Positions 58,875 to 64,000 of a stretch of 64,000 bases of DNA are shown here, in pieces. The position numbers and the translations under genes are program-made. The stretch comes from Streptomyces sp. WAC05374. Lineage in GTDB: Bacteria; Actinomycetota; Actinomycetes; Streptomycetales; Streptomycetaceae. Where the stretch lies: contig NZ_SMNQ01000026.1 of the NCBI RefSeq assembly GCF_004353505.1, positions 1-64,000 of the forward strand, given 5' to 3'. Position 1 is the first letter of the stretch; every line of letters begins with the position of its first letter. The notes beneath the pieces are model-generated. The model did no database searches. It was not told the DNA's origin and saw nothing but the letters and a program-made list of their open reading frames with translations.

Positions 58875-59078
58875 ATGGCCAGCGGCACCGTGAAGTGGTT
58901 CAACTCCGAGAAGGGCTTCGGTTTCATCGCCCAGGACGGCGGCGGACCGGACGTCTTCGCCCACTACTCCAACATCTCCGGCAACGGATACCGTGAGCTG
59001 GTCGAGGGCGAGCCGGTCACGTTCGACGTCACCCAGGGCCAGAAGGGCCCCCAGGCGGAGAACATCGTCCGCGGCTGA
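58875..59078 (+). CDS. csp: Cold-shock protein (CspA/SC/F7.0 type)
   Basis: 67 residues, ATG 58875 after AGAAGGACG. Full single cold-shock domain: MASGTVKWFNSEKGFGFIAQ with RNP1 (KGFGFI), PDVFAHYSNISGNGYRELVE with RNP2-like VFAHY (commonly VFVHY/VFAHF) and VTFDVTQGQKGPQAENIVRG. It binds single-stranded RNA/DNA as an RNA chaperone. The start codon, length and fold are typical of Streptomyces csp paralogues. Nothing in the same transcript. Confidence 0.97.
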   Translation: MASGTVKWFNSEKGFGFIAQDGGGPDVFAHYSNISGNGYRELVEGEPVTFDVTQGQKGPQAENIVRG

Positions 59079-59123
59079 CATCCCCGCTGCCTGCTCAGCC
59101 CCCGTGCAGGGCGGTTGCACCGA

Positions 59124-59197
59124 CGCGGGGTGGAGCGGCTCGGTGGCTCGCTGGGCTCATGACCCAGAGGTCGCAGGTTCGCATCCCTGCCTTGCTA
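59124..59197 (+). pseudogene. Decayed initiator-tRNA-Met(CAT) copy
   Basis: CGCGGGGTGGAGCGGCTCGG, the anticodon arm CTGGGCTCATGACCCAG with anticodon CAT, and the T arm GCAGGTTCGCATC-CCTGC match the actinomycete initiator tRNA. The 3-prime acceptor strand reads about CTTGCTA and cannot pair with CGCGGGG, and one extra C sits in the T loop. So the molecule should not fold or charge properly. A strong terminator follows immediately, as after a genuine tRNA gene. Either a degenerate duplicate or the reconstituted edge of an element that integrated into a tRNA gene. Confidence 0.8.
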
Positions 59198-59201
59198 CGA
59201 A

Positions 59202-59235
59202 CGTCAGGGGCCCGGCACCAGCCGGGCCCCTGACG
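59202..59235 (+). terminator. 15-bp perfect terminator hairpin after the tRNA remnant
   Basis: CGTCAGGGGCCCGGC (59202-59216), loop ACCA, GCCGGGCCCCTGACG (59221-59235). The intact stem contrasts with the decayed tRNA just before it. Confidence 0.92.
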
Positions 59236-60137
59236 CGCATATCGAGGCGCCGGGGGAGAGGGGGCGGACTCCGCACGTCGACCAGCAGCCCCGACCCCGC
59301 AACCGCCGCCACCCCGCGAGGCGAGGAGATGGATCCTCAGCCGGCCCTGGACGCTGACCAAGACCGAACAGCTCCCAGCTCCTGCTCGCAGGCATCCTGG
59401 CCAACTGCCCTGAACTCGAGGCCTTGACCGGCCAGGTCCGATCCTTCGCCACACGCTTCGAGCGCCACGGGGCGGCACGCGCCCGTTACGTTGACGAAAA
59501 CGTCGTGAATTACCGCTGCGATGGGGCACGGGCCCCGCGGGGACCGCTGGCCTCCCCCAGGGGCGGGGCATCGAGCGTGCGCGGACGTACGCCGCGCCGG
59601 CCGCCTGCCACCCCGCACCGCATTCCGGCCGCCATGGAGGCCCGCGTCTGCGTTCCACGGCATGCCCGCCTCGACCGTGCACCGCGTCCTGGTCCGTCAC
59701 GGCCTTCACCGCCTGGCCGGGCTCGACCGGCCCCCGGCGAGCCGGCCGCCCGCCCGCCCCTCATCAGAAGCGTGACAGCCGCAACCCGCCGCCCAGCCCG
59801 GACCGGGGATACGGCCGCTGCAACCAGTGGCACGGCACCTGGGCACCCACCCTCGGCATGCACCTCGACCGCCTCATCGGCGCCACGGCCGCACCGGTCA
59901 TCACCGCCGAGCAGTGGCTGGGCGAACCGTCGCGACATGCCGTCGCAGGGTATTCGCCTGCTTGGTCCCCTCTGCTTACCCAGGCAGCCCTGCCAGTCCT
60001 CGGTCGTCCATTCCGCCAGGTCAACCGGCATGTTCTCCTTGGTCGCGACTGAAGCGCCGTAGATGCACTGGAGGTGTGACGCGGGTCACGGGAACTGCGG
60101 TGGAGGTGCCGGACAGCCGACAGGAGTGACAACAGAG
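59236..60137 (+). other. Non-genic stretch of about 900 bp holding an IS481-type scrap
   Basis: Most frames are random. One segment (59659-59733) encodes GMPASTVHRVLVRHGLHRLA, the DDE-transposase N-terminal helix region typical of IS481-family elements, without the rest of the gene. A further rightward frame near 59858-60052 (LDRLIGATAAPVITAEQWLG) is weakly coding-like but unassigned. Confidence 0.55.
59659..59733 (+). mobile_element. IS481-family transposase fragment
   Basis: GMPASTVHRVLVRHGLHRLA followed by GLDRP is a conserved stretch near the start of IS481 transposases (HTH region). No inverted repeats or catalytic DDE residues are near, so only a fragment survives. Confidence 0.6.
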
Positions 60138-60767
60138 ATGCGAACCAGGGTGCGCTCCGGGGATCCGGACGCCTATGCGGAGCTGTTCGACAGCTACTCG
60201 CGCACCCTCTACAACCATGCCTTCCGGATGACCGGGGACTGGGCCGTCGCGGAGGACGTCATGTCGGCCGCCTTCATGGAGGCGTGGCGGCTGCGCGGCA
60301 CGGTCGACCCCGAGGGCGGCTCCCTGCGGCCTTGGCTCCTGGGCATCGCCACCAACCTGGCCCGCAACCACTGCCGGAGCAACCGGCGGTACCGGGCCGC
60401 CGCCGCTGCCGCCACGGCGGCTGCGGGTGCCGCATCGGTGCCCGACCACGCCGACGAGGTGGCCGGCCGGCTGGACGACCGGCGTCAGATCGCGGCCACG
60501 CTGGCGCAGTTGAGTGCGCTGCGCGGACCGGAACGCGAGGTGCTGCTGCTGTGCCTGTGCGAGGGCCTGGAGTACGCCGAGGCCGCGCGAGTGCTCAGGA
60601 TCCCGGTGGGAACCGTGCGTTCCCGCCTGTCCCGGGCCCGTACGAAGCTACGAAAACTCACCGAGGCGGAACTCAGGGAGCACGGGCGGGAACTCGCGGC
60701 CCGGACCCGACAGACATATGGCGACCGCGTAAACACGGTCCGGTCCGCACAGGAAGGAATCCGATGA
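60138..60767 (+). CDS. ECF-type RNA polymerase sigma factor
   Basis: 209 residues from ATG 60138 (AGGAG 12 bases upstream; GTG 60126 is an alternative). Region 2 is DPDAYAELFDSYSRTLYNHA, FRMTGDWAVAEDVMSAAFME with AWRLRGTVDP. The linker is Ala-rich. Region 4 is LAQLSALRGPEREVLLLCLC, EGLEYAEAARVLRIPVGTVR, SRLSRARTKLR. The next gene (CU044_5270 family, single-pass membrane protein) overlaps by four bases, an arrangement in which the membrane partner may act as anti-sigma. This inference rests on context, since no ZAS motif is visible. Confidence 0.92.
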   Translation: MRTRVRSGDPDAYAELFDSYSRTLYNHAFRMTGDWAVAEDVMSAAFMEAWRLRGTVDPEGGSLRPWLLGIATNLARNHCRSNRRYRAAAAAATAAAGAASVPDHADEVAGRLDDRRQIAATLAQLSALRGPEREVLLLCLCEGLEYAEAARVLRIPVGTVRSRLSRARTKLRKLTEAELREHGRELAARTRQTYGDRVNTVRSAQEGIR

Positions 60768-61882
60768 ACGCCGACGTTTCCCGCCCTCACCCGGCAGGCC
60801 GGGAGGAGAACTCGCTCCTCCTGCCCTTCGCCGAACGGGATCTGCCCGCGGGCCGCCACCAGTTCCACAAGGAGCGCCTTATGGCCCGGATCAACGAAGA
60901 CCTGCGTACCACCGACGCCACGACCACCGCCGTCCCGGCCCGCACCGCCGGGTATCGGAACCCGTTCCTGCGCCGTGCGATCCTGGTGCCCGCCGCGGGC
61001 TTCGCCCTGGCCGGGGCGCTGGCCGTCGGTTTCCTCTCCTACGGCGAACGGGGCGCGCCGGACGGCCGGGGCTCCACGGTCGCGACGGGCCCGGTGCTGA
61101 CCACCCGGATCGGCTCCGCCGACGCCAAGGGGACGCCGCAGCTCCTGGACCGCATCTCGCTGGCCGCCTCCTCTTCCTCCGCCTCGGGGACGGGGGTGCG
61201 CCCGGACCAGTTCATCTACATCGGAACCAGGACAGCCGCCACCTACGTGAAGACGGTAGGCGGCAAAGCATCGCTGGTCAGCGAAGAACCGCACATGCGC
61301 CACCAGTGGAACTCCCCGGACGGCACCAGGGGCTGGCTGATCGAGCCCGGCAACACCGGCCCGGAGGGCATCACGCTGGAGGGCCTCGACGAGACGGGCC
61401 GGACCCCGACGGCGAACCTGAACGCCCCCAGCCACAACTACCTCGCCTCCCTGCCGACCGATCCGGACGCACTGCTGCAGCGCATCCACCGGGAGACCAG
61501 GGGGCGGGGCAACAACCCCGACCAGCAGGCCTTCACCACCATCGGTGACCTGCTGCGCGGCAGCCACCCGCCGGCGGCGCTCACAGCCGCCCTCTACAAG
61601 GCGGCGGCGAAGATCCCGGGTGTGGTGACGGTGGACGACGCGGTCGACGCCGCCGGCCGCCACGGGGTCGCGGTCGCCCGGCTCGACGAGCCGTCCGGCG
61701 TGCGCGAGGAATGGATCTTCGATCGCCGGACCCTGGCGTTCCTCGGCGAGCGCACGGTGCAGGTGCGGGGCGAGTCGGGCGAACAGGGGTTGATCAAGCC
61801 CGGCACGGTCGTGTCGACCAGCGCCGTCCTCACGCGGGCGGTCGTCGACCGGATGAAGGAGGTACCGGCCGCGGCGGGCTGA
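60764..61882 (+). CDS. CU044_5270-family membrane protein, possible anti-sigma partner
   Basis: 372 residues; ATG overlaps the sigma stop (ATGA). A cytoplasmic head of about 70 residues (LLLPFAERDLPAGRHQFHKE) is followed by a membrane helix (RRAILVPAAGFALAGALAVG, residues about 70-89). An outer domain of about 280 residues carries FIYIGTRTAATYVKTVGGKA, NSPDGTRGWLIEPGN, NYLASLPTDPDALLQRIHRE and TIGDLLRGSHPPAALTAALY. A final beta portion (FDRRTLAFLGERTVQVRGES) ends it. This matches the CU044_5270 family, usually found next to ECF sigma genes in actinomycetes. The outer domain may sense wall stress; its ligand is unknown. Confidence 0.88.
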   Translation: MNADVSRPHPAGREENSLLLPFAERDLPAGRHQFHKERLMARINEDLRTTDATTTAVPARTAGYRNPFLRRAILVPAAGFALAGALAVGFLSYGERGAPDGRGSTVATGPVLTTRIGSADAKGTPQLLDRISLAASSSSASGTGVRPDQFIYIGTRTAATYVKTVGGKASLVSEEPHMRHQWNSPDGTRGWLIEPGNTGPEGITLEGLDETGRTPTANLNAPSHNYLASLPTDPDALLQRIHRETRGRGNNPDQQAFTTIGDLLRGSHPPAALTAALYKAAAKIPGVVTVDDAVDAAGRHGVAVARLDEPSGVREEWIFDRRTLAFLGERTVQVRGESGEQGLIKPGTVVSTSAVLTRAVVDRMKEVPAAAG

Positions 61883-62773
61883 CCGCCTCGGCGGGCACCG
61901 GGGGCGGGACGGGCTGACCGGGGGGCACCTGAGCCGCCCGCGCCACTTACGCGGCACCGGCGTTGCCCGACCCGGCTGTGTGTACGCGCGCCGCCGAGGC
62001 ATCCGTGCTCACCGCCCGCCTCGGCCCGCCTACGCACGAAGAAACGGCCTCGCTCCTCGCTCTCGCTACCCGTCGAGAGGTCCTCCCGGTGCGCGGCCGT
62101 GCCGCCCGGGCCCGGGGCACGGTGGAGATTGCCAGACCGGCGCTTTCCCGCCCACGCACCGGCTCTGGCCACAGAGAGCTCCGTACGCCAGTGGCCGGCC
62201 ACCGTACTGTCGGTGCACTGCCGGGCGAGCTCGAGAAGCCTCTGCTTCTCTGCCAGGTATCTGCCAGGTCGACGCTCAAACGCCGGTCGGAGCGCGCGCT
62301 CATGGCGACCAAGTGGTGGGCGACCGTCCAGGTTGTCGGCGAACGCGACGCGCTCCGCCTTCGTTCAGCTCCTGTGCTGGTTCACCCCGACGTACGGGAC
62401 CGGCTGCGCCCGAGTTCCGCGACGCGGGACCTCATGCGCCGGCACGCCGCCGAGGACGCTCCGGACGGCGAGCCGGGTCTGGTCCCTGCCTCCGCGTGGC
62501 GGGGGTGGCCGGACCGACCTGCATGGGGTCGGTCTCCACCTCCACCCGCAGAAGGACGAGGGGCGGGCGGCTGCCACCATCTTGGACGGCCGCGGTGATC
62601 AGCCGGGCAGATCTCCTCGGCGTCCGGCGGTGCTCAGCGAAGCCTTCCGTCCTGTCACAGCGCAGCTTGCGGACTCTCGCTCGGTCCCATGCGAGCTGCC
62701 GCCATCACGTAGCGGCTGGCCGCCTGTTCATCTCGTCGAACGCCGGGCGTACCACCCCTCCTATCATGGGGAC
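61883..62773 (+). other. Intergenic region, 891 bp, no supported gene
   Basis: A rightward frame beginning at 62300 (MATKWWATVQVVGERDALRL, then LVHPDVRDRLRPSSATRDLM) looks partly coding, and another frame continues with GVGLHLHPQKDEGRAAATIL, as if a gene had been frameshifted. I cannot name the family. Other frames are random. Confidence 0.35.
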
Positions 62774-63343
62774 ATGAGTTCGAATACGGGCGCTGAGGCG
62801 CGACCGGAGCTGAGTGCGGCGTTGAGCGGGGACGAGTTGGCCCGCTGGTACTGGACGCTGGCCGAGCTGACTGGGCTCGCCCGGGAGCTCGGGATACCGC
62901 GGAGCGGCGGCAAGGCGGCGCTGACGCGGCGGCTACGGGCCGCACTGGACGGCGTCGCCCCGCCGCCCGCCCCGCTCCGGAGGCGCAGCGCCGGCCGCCA
63001 GCTCGCCGCGCCGGTGAACGGGTCCACCGTGATTCCGGAGGGCCAGCGGTGCAGTCAGGTGTTGCGCGAGTTCTTCCGCCGGGAGATCGGTCCGAGCTTC
63101 CACTTCGACGCCTACATGCGGACATTCATTACCGAAGGCGCAGGGAGCACCCTGGCCCACGCCATCGCCCACTGGCACGCCACACGCCAAGCCGCTACCC
63201 AGCCCCGGGAGATCGGCTCGCAGTTCGAGCTCAACCGCTTCCTGCGCGACTGGCATGCCGAGCACCCGGCCGGCAGCCGTACCGAAGCACTCACCGCCTG
63301 GCGCGCTCACCGTGACCAGCCTCGTGACCCCACCGCGCGGTGA
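62774..63343 (+). CDS. SAP-like / DUF6434-like protein
   Basis: 189 residues from ATG 62774. The N-terminal 50 residues read ELSAALSGDELARWYWTLAE, LTGLARELGIPRSGGKAALT and RRLRAAL, a helix-turn-helix similar to SAP domains (nucleic-acid binding). The C-terminal part, GQRCSQVLREFFRREIGPSF, HFDAYMRTFITEGAGSTLAH and IGSQFELNRFLRDWHAEHP, matches my recollection of DUF6434. Function unknown, possibly DNA or RNA binding. It directly abuts a transposase remnant. Confidence 0.78.
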   Translation: MSSNTGAEARPELSAALSGDELARWYWTLAELTGLARELGIPRSGGKAALTRRLRAALDGVAPPPAPLRRRSAGRQLAAPVNGSTVIPEGQRCSQVLREFFRREIGPSFHFDAYMRTFITEGAGSTLAHAIAHWHATRQAATQPREIGSQFELNRFLRDWHAEHPAGSRTEALTAWRAHRDQPRDPTAR

Positions 63344-63780
63344 CCGGCCCACAGCCATGCCCGGACGCCCCCAGTGGCTGGGACCCAGCCCAACCGCGCG
63401 AATCCTTCCGAGAGGCCGACTTGTGGGCACTCGCTCAGTGGACGCGGCGGCATCTGGTGGACGGCATACGGTGGGTCTACGACCTGTTCCGCCGGCAGCG
63501 GGACGGGACCTGGGCCCGGATCCTCACTGGCCTCCAGGCCGAAGCCGATGCGAAAGGCCTGAGCACTGGGAGGTCAACGTCGTCTCCACCGTCTGCCGGG
63601 CCCACCGGCACGCGGCCGGAGCGGCGAAAAGGGGACCTCCAGAAGGAACCGCCCGGCGGCGTCCTCGTCGAGGCGGCCGACCACGGCCTCGGACGGTCCC
63701 GGGGGCGGGCTGACCGGCACATTCCACCTCGCGGTCGAGCAGGGACAGACGAACGGGGAATGCTGGTCGGCATCGGCATC
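63340..63780 (+). mobile_element. Decayed IS5-family transposase
   Basis: Pieces of one IS5-type transposase are spread over several frames: WALAQWTRRHLVDGIRW directly joined to VYDLFRRQRDGTWARILTGL (about 15-20 residues missing between them); WEVNVVSTVCRAHRHAAGA in a second frame; EPPGGVLVEAADHGLGRSRG back in the first; and GGLTGTFHLAVEQGQ in a third. The order is that of an intact enzyme, so the element is broken by deletion and frameshifts. A GTG at 63340 overlapping the upstream stop is probably fortuitous. No inverted repeats were found. Confidence 0.75.
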
Positions 63781-63940
63781 GAGAGCGTGTGCTTGGCGGG
63801 GGCCGCCGCCGGTAGCTCAGCCAGCCTGGGGATATCCGTGGGTGCGGGCCTCACCGGCTGTTCCGCGGTGGCGGCCGACGCCGCGGAAGCCACCACTTCT
63901 GCCTCTCAGAACTGAACACACACTCGGGCTGCCTCTCATA

Positions 63941-63978
63941 GTTGGCGGGGCATGGCTGAGTTGGCGGGGCATCGCTGA
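63941..63978 (+). repeat. Two 19-bp direct repeats near the right edge
   Basis: GTTGGCGGGGCATGGCTGA (63941-63959) and GTTGGCGGGGCATCGCTGA (63960-63978) are adjacent and differ at one base. They lie in noncoding sequence; the stretch 63781-64000 has no supported gene. Confidence 0.85.
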
Positions 63979-64000
63979 CCATCTCTACGCGAGGAAAGAA

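Noticed and set aside
63811..63870. tRNA-like GCCGGTAGCTCAGCCAG
   Set aside because: No anticodon or T arm can be folded around it; chance similarity to a D arm.
63340..63915. A coupled second gene (191 codons, GTGA overlap) after the SAP-like gene
   Set aside because: The translation switches from IS5 transposase motifs to random sequence and the other motifs lie in different frames, so it is a decayed transposase.

Overview
The window is very GC-rich, uses GTG and TTG starts freely, and carries many actinomycete-type families (MEDS/STAS regulators, DUF5958, DUF6355, DUF4396, CU044_5270, SUKH, ALF repeats) plus rare TTA codons. All of this points to a Streptomyces chromosome. Gene order is accessory rather than core: there is no ribosomal or central-metabolism operon, many small transcription units, several decayed genes and at least two transposase remnants, as is usual on a chromosome arm. 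Layout, left to right: 0-5.1 kb is a leftward run of secreted proteins built from ALF repeats, ricin-type lectin domains and an AbfB domain. 5.6-8.5 kb holds a GNAT acetyltransferase, a membrane-anchored HTH protein and a secreted sensor-domain-like protein. 9.2-12.5 kb holds two small membrane-anchored proteins, a CBS-domain protein and a GNAT-like protein. 12.7-14.5 kb is a coupled MEDS/STAS and MEDS/histidine-kinase-like pair. 14.7-17.8 kb holds a frameshifted HAD hydrolase, an AhpD-like protein without its cysteines, and a methyltransferase/TetR pair around a double palindrome. 18.0-19.9 kb is a copper island with three CsoR-type palindromes, a DUF4396 membrane protein, a cysteine-rich copper-storage protein and an internally deleted MFS transporter. 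20.1-25.5 kb is a two-component system divergent from a three-gene ABC exporter operon. 25.6-27.9 kb is a WYL regulator divergent from a flavin monooxygenase. 28-37.7 kb is a mixture of lipoprotein, FG-GAP, STAND/TPR (broken), TMEM175-like, DinB, TPR and DUF5958 genes. 37.9-41.3 kb is a PaaX/GNAT operon divergent from an alpha/beta hydrolase overlapping a streptothricin-type acetyltransferase. 41.5-49.8 kb holds envelope proteins, a deaminase-ASCH fusion, a quinone-reductase-like/AraC pair, a SUKH protein and a PRC-barrel protein. The most unusual region is 50.2-57.4 kb. A leaderless protein with the composition of an aerolysin-type pore-forming toxin, and a small acidic partner, face a rightward set of beta-trefoil, FG-GAP, PDZ and NHL-propeller/beta-trefoil proteins. 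Most of these lack signal peptides, and the two arms share an unusually AT-rich spacer with a perfect inverted repeat. I read this as a candidate undescribed lectin/pore-forming effector locus; that is inference from domain architecture and arrangement. 58-64 kb holds a DUF6355 secreted protein, a cold-shock protein, a decayed initiator-tRNA copy followed by an intact terminator hairpin, an ECF sigma factor with its CU044_5270 partner, a SAP/DUF6434-like protein and an IS5-family remnant at the edge.
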